Assembly: GCF_000988165.1 (NCBI RefSeq)
Contig: NW_020169297.1
Span: forward strand, 117,196-181,195
DNA: 64,000 bases
Source of the DNA: Vairimorpha ceranae
Taxonomy: Eukaryota > Microsporidia > Nosematidae
Direction of reading: 5' to 3'
The position numbers and the translations under genes are program-made. The notes beneath the pieces were generated by a model. It was not told the DNA's origin and searched no databases. It worked only from the letters and a program-made list of their open reading frames with translations. Positions 10,491-20,693 of this stretch are shown here, in pieces; the first letter of the stretch is position 1; every line of letters begins with the position of its first letter.

Positions 10491-11441
10491 ATGTTGGAAA
10501 TTGAAAATCTTAATTTTATAAAAAAAATAGGAACTGGAGCTTTTGGCAAAGTATTCCTTGTCTCTTTAAATCAAAAAAAACCAGTATTTTTTGCAGTTAA
10601 AATACTTAGTAAAAGAAAAATTTTAAAAATGCGACAAGCTGACCAATTGGAAAATGAAATAAAAGCTCTTCGTACAGTAAACGGCCACGCATTTATTACT
10701 AAACTTGTTAGTATTGTTAGAGATTCAAAAGTTATTGGGCTAGTTATGGACTATATTAGCGGTGGTGAACTTTTTTATTGGCTTAGAAGGTTAAGAAGAT
10801 TTTCAGAATATGCTACACTATTTTATGCTTCTGAAATTTTACTAGCACTTGAATTTATTCATAAGAAGGGACTTTTATATCGAGATCTTAAGCCAGAAAA
10901 TATTTTATTGACACCATCTGGACATATAAAATTAACAGATTTTGGATTTGCTGTTAAAGACACTGAAAAAACACACGTTATTTCTGGAACACCCGAATAT
11001 ATGTCACCCGAAAAATTATTGAATGAAGATGATGGCGTAGAAAGTGATTATTGGTCCTTTGGTGTAATTTTATTTGAAATGTTTACTGGTGATCCTCCTT
11101 TTTTTGATGTTGATACCAACAGAATTTACAGAAAAATATTAGAAACTGATATTTATATTCCAAAATATGTTAGCTATGCTGCCGCCGATTTATTGAGCAG
11201 ATTGCTTCGAAAAAAAAGACAAGAAAGGTTGGGTTATTGGGGATTTGAAGATATCAAAAGGCATGTTTTTTTTAATACTGTTGATTGGTTAAATGTTGAA
11301 AATAATGGCCTTATTCCACCAATAAAGCCTAGTGCATTTGAATCATCTGATTATGAATATGTAGACGATAATGAAAAATATGATCATTTTGATGACTATG
11401 TACATAAAAAGCCTTATGATTATATAAAATTTTATCAATAA
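10491..11441 (+). CDS. AGC-family kinase, PKA catalytic subunit-like
   Basis: A Ser/Thr kinase that phosphorylates substrates with ATP, most like the cAMP-dependent kinase catalytic subunit. Motifs in order: Gly loop GTGAFG (14-19), Lys37, alpha-C Glu56, catalytic YRDLKPEN (130-137), DFG (150-152), and GTPEYMSPE in the activation segment. The DPPFF segment and an aromatic C-terminus (YIKFYQ) resemble the AGC tail ending in FxxF. Oddity: the residue aligned with the activation-loop phosphothreonine (Thr197 of mammalian PKA) is Val163, while Thr161 matches Thr195, so activation may not follow the usual PDK1 route. At 316 aa it is slightly shorter than typical PKA. CCC box at 10483-10485, five bases before the ATG. 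Confidence 0.92.
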   Translation: MLEIENLNFIKKIGTGAFGKVFLVSLNQKKPVFFAVKILSKRKILKMRQADQLENEIKALRTVNGHAFITKLVSIVRDSKVIGLVMDYISGGELFYWLRRLRRFSEYATLFYASEILLALEFIHKKGLLYRDLKPENILLTPSGHIKLTDFGFAVKDTEKTHVISGTPEYMSPEKLLNEDDGVESDYWSFGVILFEMFTGDPPFFDVDTNRIYRKILETDIYIPKYVSYAAADLLSRLLRKKRQERLGYWGFEDIKRHVFFNTVDWLNVENNGLIPPIKPSAFESSDYEYVDDNEKYDHFDDYVHKKPYDYIKFYQ

Positions 11442-12127
11442 AATGTTAATGTACATTCTATTTCTTTAAAATACTATTTTGATAATTTAGTTTAGCATAT
11501 CTAAAAGTTACTACAATAGTAGATTGTGTCGATTAGATACAGTTATTAACAATAAACATGATTTATGTCACAATTCTTTAATTCTAATTTTAATTGTTGT
11601 TAGTATTTAAAAAATTAATTCTAATAAAACTTTTAATGAATAAAAACGGTAAAGATAAAAAGAATTTGAAAAAAGGATTGATATTGTCTGCGCAATTTAA
11701 TACAAGACTTTAGTTTATTATTAGATTTCAAAACTAAAGTTTAAAAAATTTAACTATTTTAAACACCAATTTTTAACGAAAGTTGTTATATTTTTAAAAC
11801 CTAGGGTTTATGATATAGCTTTTTAAATCTTAAAAGTAAATGACAACCAATAGATAATATTAAAAAATTATGTTATTTTAACTAACCTTAGAAGATATTC
11901 ATGTAAAGCAATTTATAATACTATAGCGAAATATGTATAATACTTATAATTGTAAAAGATTATCATAATAAGCCAATATGTTTACAAACAATGACAATCT
12001 TTTTTGTCTAATAAAAATTTCAAGACGCACTATAAATATCGAAACAAATTCATTATGTACTATCGAGCAAATACCCATTTGATAACTGAATTTCTTAGAA
12101 AAGAAAAAAAATTACTAAATTACCCAT
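11442..12127. other. Intergenic, no gene seen
   Basis: AT-rich spacer between the kinase and the MCM gene on the same strand. It ends with the CCC box (12123-12125) of the MCM gene. Confidence 0.6.
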
Positions 12128-13819
12128 ATGAACACACAGCCGTTATTTGAGAATGATTGTATAAATTTAATTGAACTATGTAATACTAACCCAGAATTGG
12201 CCAATCGTCTTATAAATAATACCGTTGAGTTTCCTTTCATTTACTATAAATCGTTAAATCAAGTTCCTTATATTCTTTTTAAAAATTTGTCCTTCAGTTC
12301 TAAGAATATTAACAAAATTATAGGCATACGTGGAACTATAATCAAAACTGGACAGGTTTTACTTAAAAATACAAAAACAGAATATACTTGTCTTAAGTGT
12401 AATTTTAAAGGATTTATCAGCGACATTGATAATTCTCTAAAATTTAGTGTACTATGTGAATCATGTGGTTCTAATTCTGTTGTCAATAAAGAATGTTTAA
12501 ATGAAGCTGTAAAGACACAAACTTTGCGTGTTCAAAATATAGGAAGCTTAAGTAACATAACAGACTTATACGAAATTTATTTAGAAGGAGAATCTGCAGG
12601 AAAGTTTCAAGCAGGATCTGAGGTTATAATCTGTGGTATCTTAAAATTGAAATGGAAACCATTAAAGGTAAATGAACTTATTAATACTTCGTTATATATA
12701 CATTGCCTACATATAATAAAATCGGAAAATGATGATAAATTTAAAAATGACGATTTAGATGAATTTGCTGATTTTTTTTCAAAAAGCAATTTTAATAAGC
12801 GAAAGTTTTTAATTGAATCATTTACTTCTGATATTTATGGACATTCAAATGTAAAACTCGGACTTCTTTTGGTTTTAGCAAATCAATATAAAGAAGAATC
12901 AAAAACTGATTCTAATACACGACAGCTTTCTCATGTACTTCTTTTAGGCGATACAGGTACTGCAAAAACACAATTATTAAAAATTTGTTCTAAATTGGTA
13001 ACACCTGCAATTATGACAAATGGTATAGGTACAAGTAACGCCGGGTTAACCTCTTGTGCGGTTAAGCATGGGAAAGAATGGGGATTAGAAGCTGGTGCAT
13101 TGTTGTTAGCAGATTTGGGGATCTGTTGTATTGATGAATTTAATAAATTAAAAGTAAATGAAAAGGGCGGTTTATTAGAAGCTATGGAGCAACAGACATT
13201 AAGTATAGCAAAGGCGGGTATTTTATCGACCTTAAATACAAGATGTTCAATTATCGCTGCTTGCAACACAAAGCATCAGTATGATAAAAATAAAAATGTA
13301 TCAGAAAATACGCTTATTAGTACACCTTTAATTAGTCGATTTGATCTGATTTTTGGATTATTTGATACAAAAAATAGAACTAAAGACGAAAATATAGCAG
13401 ATAAAATTCTTGATAGAATTAATTTTCGTCTAGAAGATAAGGCTAAGCCTAGCCATCTTTGGACGTTGTGCAAATTGAAGAATTTTCTTCATTCAATACG
13501 TCGAAAAGAATGTGCAATAGATGAAGCGAATTCTAATATTTTACTTAAATATTATTTAAAAAAAAAGACAAAAGAAGGACCAAATGAATTTAATACGATA
13601 CGTATGCTTGAAAGTTTGGTTCGTTTATCTGAGACTCATGCAAAAATTTTAGGTAAAAAAGTTGTGGAAGAAGAAGATGTTTTCAGTGTAATATTATTGT
13701 TTGAAACTACTATTAGTTCCACATCACTTATATCACTCAAATATGACGAGCTGTTTATTAATGAAAGTGTTTACGAAGAATCGGTAAATTACATAAAAAA
13801 AATTTATTTAATTTCATAA
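12128..13819 (+). CDS. MCM9: MCM9-like MCM helicase
   Basis: A 563-aa AAA+ helicase of the MCM family. Zinc-ribbon Cys pairs are at 88/91 and 110/113, Walker A GDTGTAKTQ at 274-282, Walker B CCIDEF at 333-338, and the SRFD arginine finger at 403-406. Details favour MCM9 over MCM2-8: GIGTSNAGLT, GKEW before LEAGALLLAD, CCIDEFN, AMEQQT...AKAG...LNTR, and DTKN after the SRFD block; MCM8 has other residues at these points. MCM9 pairs with MCM8 in recombination repair and meiosis and is generally reported missing from fungi. It lacks the long C-terminal extension of animal MCM9. CCC box at 12123-12125. Its stop codon directly abuts that of the convergent Pumilio gene. A divergent replicative MCM is a less likely alternative. 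Confidence 0.88.
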   Translation: MNTQPLFENDCINLIELCNTNPELANRLINNTVEFPFIYYKSLNQVPYILFKNLSFSSKNINKIIGIRGTIIKTGQVLLKNTKTEYTCLKCNFKGFISDIDNSLKFSVLCESCGSNSVVNKECLNEAVKTQTLRVQNIGSLSNITDLYEIYLEGESAGKFQAGSEVIICGILKLKWKPLKVNELINTSLYIHCLHIIKSENDDKFKNDDLDEFADFFSKSNFNKRKFLIESFTSDIYGHSNVKLGLLLVLANQYKEESKTDSNTRQLSHVLLLGDTGTAKTQLLKICSKLVTPAIMTNGIGTSNAGLTSCAVKHGKEWGLEAGALLLADLGICCIDEFNKLKVNEKGGLLEAMEQQTLSIAKAGILSTLNTRCSIIAACNTKHQYDKNKNVSENTLISTPLISRFDLIFGLFDTKNRTKDENIADKILDRINFRLEDKAKPSHLWTLCKLKNFLHSIRRKECAIDEANSNILLKYYLKKKTKEGPNEFNTIRMLESLVRLSETHAKILGKKVVEEEDVFSVILLFETTISSTSLISLKYDELFINESVYEESVNYIKKIYLIS

Positions 13820-14962
13820 ATTTAAAATTAATGCTTTTAGTTGCCCAATTATTCCAGTAGATAAAGACGAATATAATGTCAAGCAATTAATTAAATCTTC
13901 TTTTATAGGACTTAAATATTGAATGCATCTTTTAAACACCTTAAATCCCAATTCTAATTGAACGACATCTTGGAAGTTATTAATAAAAAATTTACATACT
14001 AGTTTTTGGCTATAACTTACTAATTTTTGAAACGTGTAATTTCCAATTTCATGAGCTAATAAAAACTCTCCTTCTTTTGCAAAATATTTTACAATCTTTT
14101 GTTTATGAGAAATATTTGTAGAGTAAGTTAATAGCGTTTGTATTGTATAAGCACCATGTTTAGATGCTGATATAGCAGCAATATCATAGCCTAGTAAGTC
14201 GTAAATATTATCAAGCTCTTCCCCTGACATGATTTTAAAAGCTTCTTGCATTATTTTATTAGATTTACTACCAACAGCCAATTCTTTAGTATTGCAAAAT
14301 GCAAAGTCTGTAATATTATTGGACACATCATCACTAAACTGTTGTAGATCATTTTTGTTATAGTTACTTTTTAAATTATTAAAATATTCAACAGCTTCAA
14401 AAAACCTGTTTCTCCCATACTCAATAGTTTCTGTATCTTCCTTACAAGTTGTTGTATTTTTGTTATTTTTTGAATACAAAATTTTTGGTTTTATTTCCGA
14501 GAAAGTATCAGTTTGAATTGGCGACCAGTTGCAAAATTGTTGAAAAGAAAGTTTAAAAAAGTTAAAATATTGCATATAAAAAGATAATGCATCTAATTCG
14601 CAAAAAAAATATACAAGAACGTCGTTATCAAATAACTTAAAATATTTAACCCTAATATCAAATTTAAGTGTTGATTTTAAAATATTAAAATCTTTTTCTG
14701 CAGACATAGTTCTAGAATTTTTTTTATAAATGAGTCCATTGACATAAATATTAGATTTTTTGCGTTTAAAAGGCTGTTCTTGGTATAATTGTTGCTCATC
14801 CATATTTTCTTCTAAATTATTGAATATACGAGATTCGTCAAAATTATCGTTGTAGAAGTCTATGTTCTTAGTAAAAATAGAGTCATTAATACATTTTGTT
14901 TCGAATTCCAGTTTTGTAATTTTAATTAACGTAGTAGGTTTTTCAATAGAAAAATTTATCAT
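13814..14962 (-). CDS. Pumilio-repeat RNA-binding protein (JSN1-like)
   Basis: A 382-aa protein. The C-terminal third has PUF-type helical repeats: SASKHGAYTIQTLLT and EIGNYTFQKLVSYS contain the conserved aromatic and Gln pairs that contact RNA bases. The middle part (about residues 70-140) could be a degenerate RRM, which would give the RRM-plus-PUF layout of yeast Jsn1/Puf1-type mRNA decay factors. Only three or four repeats are evident, fewer than the usual eight, so it is reduced or divergent. The stop (TGA at 13814-13816 read on the minus strand) directly abuts the stop of the MCM gene. Upstream of the ATG there is only a CC, not a full CCC. Confidence 0.75.
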   Translation of the reverse strand: MINFSIEKPTTLIKITKLEFETKCINDSIFTKNIDFYNDNFDESRIFNNLEENMDEQQLYQEQPFKRKKSNIYVNGLIYKKNSRTMSAEKDFNILKSTLKFDIRVKYFKLFDNDVLVYFFCELDALSFYMQYFNFFKLSFQQFCNWSPIQTDTFSEIKPKILYSKNNKNTTTCKEDTETIEYGRNRFFEAVEYFNNLKSNYNKNDLQQFSDDVSNNITDFAFCNTKELAVGSKSNKIMQEAFKIMSGEELDNIYDLLGYDIAAISASKHGAYTIQTLLTYSTNISHKQKIVKYFAKEGEFLLAHEIGNYTFQKLVSYSQKLVCKFFINNFQDVVQLELGFKVFKRCIQYLSPIKEDLINCLTLYSSLSTGIIGQLKALILNL

Positions 14963-15083
14963 TCAGGTTTTTTTGCAACTTTTTTATATATTTTGTTCTC
15001 CTTTAATTTTGGATTGGTTATTTGTTGATAACGCAAATTATTTGTCGTTAAAAATTACAGTAAAATTTTTATTAAAAATTAAG

Positions 15084-15464
15084 CTACAAACCATAACGTT
15101 TTTTGTAAATAGAGCTTAGTGTATTTTCAGCAATATTTTCATGGGACTCAATTTCTAAAAAATCAAAATCTTCCCTGAGCACTTCCAATTCGTCTATTAT
15201 AAGATCAATAGTCTTTGAATAATCATTTTTTTCTACATTAGATTGTAAGTATTTTGTACAAGCGCTAGTTAAACTTGTCTTTAAAAAAATATTCGGAAGT
15301 TGAAAATTTGCCTCATTTGGAACATAACAAAAAGTTTTTAAATTTTCATCAATATTCAAAAAATGATTTTCCAAAGGCAAAAAATTTTCAATTATTGCAT
15401 TCAATTTATCGACATTGAATCCACAAGCCTTTCGCAATTTCCATATTTTTTCATGATTATCCAT
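15084..15464 (-). CDS. Small acidic alpha-helical protein, unknown
   Basis: A 126-aa protein, Asp/Glu-rich towards the C-terminus, predicted mainly helical (for example the segment with IDELEVLREDFDFLEIE). I do not recognise the family; the size and helicity would suit a subunit of a kinetochore, Mediator or similar complex, but this is a guess. The open frame extends 19 codons further to a TTG, but an ATG at 15464 is preceded by a CCC box at 15470-15472, so the shorter start is used. It is divergent from SNU13, whose ATG is 100 bp away, so both share one short promoter region. Confidence 0.65.
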   Translation of the reverse strand: MDNHEKIWKLRKACGFNVDKLNAIIENFLPLENHFLNIDENLKTFCYVPNEANFQLPNIFLKTSLTSACTKYLQSNVEKNDYSKTIDLIIDELEVLREDFDFLEIESHENIAENTLSSIYKKRYGL

Positions 15465-15564
15465 AAGAAGGGCATTTAATAACAACAAGATATAAAGTGA
15501 AATATTTTTAAGATCTAACAAGCAATACTAATATTTAAATAACATAAAAATATTTTTCTTACCC

Positions 15565-15924
15565 ATGGACGAAAATGTTTATAAGGCGGTTAATGAAGAT
15601 AAATGTAAAAGATTATATGAATTGGTTATGTCTATGTATAAATCAAAAAATATTAAGAAAGGTGTTAATGAAGTTACTAAATGTATTAATAAAGGAACTG
15701 CTAAACTTGTAATAATAGCGGTTGATGCAGATCCTCCCGAAATAACGTTTTCTCTACCGATACTTTGCGAAGACAAAGGCATACATTTCTTGCATGTTTC
15801 TTCTAAACGTGCTCTTGGTAAGGCTTGCTCTTTAGAAAGGCCTGTAATAGCTTGTTGTGTTTATGTAACTAAAGACAAAGAAGGGCTTAGGATTGAAGAA
15901 AAAATAAAAGAGTTTATTAATTAG
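15565..15924 (+). CDS. SNU13: Snu13/15.5K L7Ae-family RNA-binding protein
   Basis: A 119-aa L7Ae/L30e-fold protein that binds kink-turn RNA in U4 snRNA and box C/D snoRNAs including U3, and so works in splicing and rRNA modification. The kink-turn recognition segment GVNEVTKCINKG aligns with the RGANEATK...RG signature, followed by ADADPPE-like DADPPEI and the VSSKRALGKAC loop typical of Snu13/NHP2L1. Length matches the family (about 125 aa). CCC box at 15562-15564 directly abuts the ATG. NHP2 is the nearest alternative, but the loop favours Snu13. Confidence 0.93.
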   Translation: MDENVYKAVNEDKCKRLYELVMSMYKSKNIKKGVNEVTKCINKGTAKLVIIAVDADPPEITFSLPILCEDKGIHFLHVSSKRALGKACSLERPVIACCVYVTKDKEGLRIEEKIKEFIN

Positions 15925-17953
15925 AAGATTAAGAAATAAATTTTTTAAAAACATAAACTACATTTTTTTGTTTATTAAAGATAAAAAATATAATTGTAGC
16001 TGTTTTTCTTTCATAACATGTAAGTTATATAAACAAATGCAAAAAATTACGTTTTTACATTTTAAAGGTTTAAAAAAAACATAAATTTTAAGACGTATTT
16101 AGTTTTGAAAGGATATTTTTTAATTATTTAAACCAACGAAAAAAAAACAAAGGCAAGTTAATGAGTACTTTGTAAGATAATATAAAATGTCTGCAAACAT
16201 TTTTTGTATTGTAAAATACGACAAATATCAATTACAAATAGCAAGTATTTAAAGTCTATTTAAATCTAATTTATTTAATGCACATTTAAATTATTTATGT
16301 TTATTTTTGTAACGTTAGTAAAAAGCAATAATGTTAAGCACTCAAGAAAGAAGCATGTAAAGCGAAAATTTATTTTTTACATAAATAAAAACATAAGCCA
16401 TTTGAAGGAATACTTTGTATCGATAGGTATCCAAGAATTTATAATTTCTTTATTGTGCATATTTCATTCCCCTTAGCACATCATTAAAAATTTATTACTA
16501 CTTACTTTAAAAATCTTATCTAATAAAAAAATTAACCATAATAAAACAAGACAAGAAACTATAAAAGCAGTATATTTACATATTTAATCCTAGTATATTA
16601 TATTAAACAATGCAATTTAGTACATTTAAATTATTTAAAAATTTTTTACAGCATATATATTATAAATTTAACTCTACATATTATAAATTATACATTTATA
16701 AAAAAAATCAACTCCTTTTGTAAGTTGTTTAATATATGTAAATAAAAATTCTTCAAATTATAAAAGAAATTTATAAATTAGCTTTTTTACAATGTATCAC
16801 ATAAAGAAATGCACCTTGCTTAAAATTGCACTGTTGTCGCTTAAAATAACGTCTCATTATGTCTAAAAATTTGTTTAGATGTTTTATAAAGGAATAAAAA
16901 ATGGCGTGGCACGAATACACAAATAGATGTTTCTTTTGATATTCCGCGCCGATGTTTATTGGTTGCGTTGTGTGACGAATTATCAAAAATTATAATAAAC
17001 CGGTAAGAATTGATTTTTATTCAATTAAACACGTTCTCTTAACAATTTTGATCTTTTATTACTCAGATGTAATGTACGAATGAAATAAATCTTAGATATC
17101 TATTTGTTATAATCAACATGTGAGATGATAGGGAATAAGGCTAGGCATCTATTTTTGTTAACCTTATATTATAATAACCATCGTTAAATACTAAAAGTCA
17201 CTTTTTTTAACAAAAAAATTTATATTTTAAAAAACTAAAAAAATATCTGGAGTTTAATTTTTTAATAGCTTAAATAATCATAAATTAACATTTTTTGAAA
17301 TTTAAAATACGTGCAGATTTCTTGATTTAAGGTGTTTGTTGAAGTCTCTTTTGTGTTTTGCGACATTCTATAGAATAATTAATGCACAAAGATATTTTTT
17401 AGTTGTATTAGAAACGTATATTTTAACTTTAAAAATTACGCTTGAAGACCTTACTTTTATTGAAAAATTTATAATTTATTGTATATGCTAAAAAGTCTAT
17501 TTCAAATACTTTAATGTCTTGTGAAAATAAATAAAAAACATTAGCCTTCTTATATTATAATAAAACAAAGACAATAAATTCTTTTGCACTAAAACACGTT
17601 TAGTAATGTTTTTTCTTTATGCATGAAGTTAAAGAAAATTATTAATTAAAAAATAATCTTCAATATTTTATAGCGGCTGTTATATAAATTTACTAGTAAG
17701 GTAAAATGATACATAACAATGTGCAAACAACTAAATTAAAAATTAATTTATTCAATGCAAAAAATGTCATTTAGAATTAATTTTTAGTCTTTTTAATTTC
17801 TTAACTATAACACGCCATATAACGTTATTATCAACAACTATCTAACCAATAATTTTTTAATGAGAAAGAAGAAAATAATCTTTTCTCCTTTTTCATTTGA
17901 ATAATTATTATTGGCCATTAAAAAATATAAAAGATCCGAACCCTTTGTATTAT
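15925..17953. other. Long intergenic region, slightly GC-elevated patch
   Basis: Two kilobases without a supported gene. A patch at about 16790-16985 is less AT-rich than its surroundings and contains a 71-codon minus-strand frame that begins at TTG, has no CCC box and shows no recognisable motif. It could be an old gene relic or an RNA, and I call neither. The right end (17941-17943) holds the CCC box of the channel gene. Confidence 0.5.
17941..17943 (+). promoter_or_regulatory. CCC box deciding the channel start
   Basis: CCC followed by ten bases and the first ATG (17954) of the Csc1-like channel. The upstream in-frame codons have no ATG, so this box supports the shorter protein. Confidence 0.7.
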
Positions 17954-20644
17954 ATGTCAAATGAAAAGAAAATTCTACAAGGAATAACAAACAGACCTCC
18001 TTTGGAAAGAGCTGATAATGAGTTTTTATGGAATACAGGATTACAACTTAGTTTAAGCTCCGGCATATTTTTTTTATACATTTTTCTAAGACCTAAAGTT
18101 AAATGGCTATATTCACCGAATATTCAAGGAAAACGGAGCCATCCATGTTATAATTATACTGGTTATTTAAATTGGATGATACCGATTTTTACTGTAGAAG
18201 ACACCAAATTACTTACACTGATAGGCCTAGATGCTTTTATGATGTTGCAAACCCTTAAATTTTTGTTTAAAATTTTTCTTTTCTTATGTATTACCGTACT
18301 ACCTGTCATCGGTTATATTTATTGGAATTATTTTCTTTATTTGGGAAAACCGTCTACACAATATTTAACAAGAATGTCTATAGGAACTAGATCAACGAGT
18401 GAAATGAGTTATTACTTAATTTTATTCTACGGATATTTTATAAGTGCTTTTGTGTTTTACTTAATATACATATATTACAAGAGATACACTGTTTTAAGAC
18501 AGCTATATTTAAGAAATCCTGCTATTTTAACCTCCATTTTTACTTTAAAAAAGTTATCAAAACATTTATCTTCTCCAGAACAAGCTGCCGACTATTTGAG
18601 TTTATCAAACAGAACTATTTTAGTATCAAATTTACCTAACTTTATAAATACCGACAATGATTTGAAAATTTTTTTCGAAGAAATGCAACTTGGCGAAATT
18701 GAAAATTCTGTCATTTTATATGACACATATTCTTTAAGAAAACTCTACGAAGAAAAGAATGAAACTATTGAAAGTATAGAAAAAGAAATAAATCAAACTG
18801 TAGTAAAAATGAATAAATGGTCACAAAAAAACAGAAAAGATTGTGAAGAAAGCTTTCAACATTTTAGTGAAAGTTTAGAAAATACTGTAAATTCGGTTTT
18901 ACTTGATGAATATGTTGATGATTCAAAAAAAATTCATATGCTTAAAATTTTTGCCGATACCGACGATAACTTTAAAACTTATTTAAAAAATCGCGAAAAG
19001 GCTTTAAGCTTTTTTTTTGATCAATTGAAGATTCTTTATGAAAAAATAAAAAACGAAAAAGAGTATATTAAAAATCTTGAAAACCAAGATAATACGGAAA
19101 ATATTACAGAACTTGTTAGTGAGCAAAATGCATTATACATTCCTGGTCATATAGATAAAGATGCTAGTTTTTTCTCTTTTTACCATATTTTTCACATGAA
19201 AAAATACTGGCCTTATTTTGCTCTTGATTTTCCAATAGGAGCAAAAAAAGGTTTTATAGTTTTTAAAGAGTTTAAGGATGCTAGTATCGTTAAACAAGCC
19301 AAAATAGGTTCTAAAATCTTTTCTGTTGAAGCACAAGATGCACCAACACCCAATGACATTATATGGGAAAATATAAACAAAAGTAGCCTAATTTCTTTTT
19401 TATTTAAAGCATTTGGAAATATTGCATTTACTATTTTTAATGTGATTTTTGCATATTTAGCAGTTCAAACTATTGAAATGGTAAATTTAGACAGATTTAA
19501 AGAAAATGGTTTTTTAATAAAATTTTTTAACGACCATCATGCGATAAGAGATTTTTATACAGGTATTGTGCCGGCTTTAGTGTACAATCTCTTATTACTT
19601 ATAGTTCCAATTGTCATTACAACGCTTGTTAATTTAGAAGGAATTTATTCCTATTCTGCCGCACAAAAAAGAACTATGTCTAGATATGCAAATTTTTTGT
19701 TTTTTAATGCGTTTTTGTCAGTATTTTTTGCAGCAACTATTTATTCAAGTTTCATAGAATTAATCTCAGATAAATTAACTTTTAAAGAATTTATTTTGGA
19801 ATTAGGAAACAAGATAATTACTTCTGTTGTACTTTTTATAAACACAGCAGTACAGAAATCTTTGTTTGGTACTTCAATGCTGCTATTAAAACCAGGTCCT
19901 CTTATTGTTAATCATTTTTTGAAAAATTTATTTATGAAAAAGACTAGAAGACAAAAAGAACAGGCTGAATTTGCCCCACCATTTGACTTTGGCTCTATGT
20001 TTCCTGAATTACTAATAGTATTTCCAATGTTGTTTTCTTATACATTAATTTTTCCTTTTGTTTTAGTTTTAGGCTTATTCTATTTTGGTCTTATTTATTT
20101 ATTCTATAAAGGAGATTTTTTGTATAGTTCGATGAATCACTATGAATCTGGTGGCAAATTTTGGGAGCAAGCCGTAACTTTAATTATTTATTCTGTCTTA
20201 TCTTTTCAAGTAGCCACAGCAGCTGTACTTTTTTATCATAATGAGAAGTTTATTGCCTTTATGTTTTTACCTTTGTTTTATGTTACTTTAAATTTTAATT
20301 CAAATTTAGATGATATTTTTAGTAAAAGTTGCAATTCTTACCCTTTAAATTTTCATGAGGGTGTTTATTTAGATGAATTTACAGAAAAATTAAAAAAAGA
20401 TAGGATTAATTTATTAGAAAATTGGGATGAAGAATCTCAAACCAAAGATATCGACAGTCTTAATATAGACGAGTTCGGGCACATAGACGACCGTGATGTA
20501 GGACAAGATTCATACTATAAAGATCCATCTACATCAACCAACATTACAAATTTGATGTTGCCTAAAAATTTTTTTAAATTACTTTTTGTTCTCAAAAAAT
20601 TTGATAAAAGTAATTTTTTTGGTTATAAAAATTCTGATATTTAA
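17954..20644 (+). CDS. Csc1/OSCA/TMEM63-type cation channel
   Basis: An 896-aa polytopic protein of the DUF221 superfamily, mechanically or osmotically gated cation channels (yeast Csc1, Rsn1, Phm7). Visible parts: two N-terminal membrane segments; a long cytosolic domain opening with ILVSNLPNF, the RRM-like start typical of the Phm7 cytosolic domain; then about eight membrane segments (roughly residues 480-800) and an acidic tail. The frame is open 19 codons further to a TTG, but no ATG occurs there; the ATG at 17954 follows CCC at 17941-17943. In a parasite it could sense osmotic change during germination or growth in the host, which is inference. Confidence 0.9.
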   Translation: MSNEKKILQGITNRPPLERADNEFLWNTGLQLSLSSGIFFLYIFLRPKVKWLYSPNIQGKRSHPCYNYTGYLNWMIPIFTVEDTKLLTLIGLDAFMMLQTLKFLFKIFLFLCITVLPVIGYIYWNYFLYLGKPSTQYLTRMSIGTRSTSEMSYYLILFYGYFISAFVFYLIYIYYKRYTVLRQLYLRNPAILTSIFTLKKLSKHLSSPEQAADYLSLSNRTILVSNLPNFINTDNDLKIFFEEMQLGEIENSVILYDTYSLRKLYEEKNETIESIEKEINQTVVKMNKWSQKNRKDCEESFQHFSESLENTVNSVLLDEYVDDSKKIHMLKIFADTDDNFKTYLKNREKALSFFFDQLKILYEKIKNEKEYIKNLENQDNTENITELVSEQNALYIPGHIDKDASFFSFYHIFHMKKYWPYFALDFPIGAKKGFIVFKEFKDASIVKQAKIGSKIFSVEAQDAPTPNDIIWENINKSSLISFLFKAFGNIAFTIFNVIFAYLAVQTIEMVNLDRFKENGFLIKFFNDHHAIRDFYTGIVPALVYNLLLLIVPIVITTLVNLEGIYSYSAAQKRTMSRYANFLFFNAFLSVFFAATIYSSFIELISDKLTFKEFILELGNKIITSVVLFINTAVQKSLFGTSMLLLKPGPLIVNHFLKNLFMKKTRRQKEQAEFAPPFDFGSMFPELLIVFPMLFSYTLIFPFVLVLGLFYFGLIYLFYKGDFLYSSMNHYESGGKFWEQAVTLIIYSVLSFQVATAAVLFYHNEKFIAFMFLPLFYVTLNFNSNLDDIFSKSCNSYPLNFHEGVYLDEFTEKLKKDRINLLENWDEESQTKDIDSLNIDEFGHIDDRDVGQDSYYKDPSTSTNITNLMLPKNFFKLLFVLKKFDKSNFFGYKNSDI

Positions 20645-20693
20645 CTATTGACTCAATAAATGTAGATTTTTTATAAATTCTTCTTTTACACCC

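Noticed and set aside
16771..16986. 71-codon minus-strand frame in a long spacer
   Set aside because: It starts at TTG, has no CCC box and no recognisable motif; only its milder AT content is unusual.
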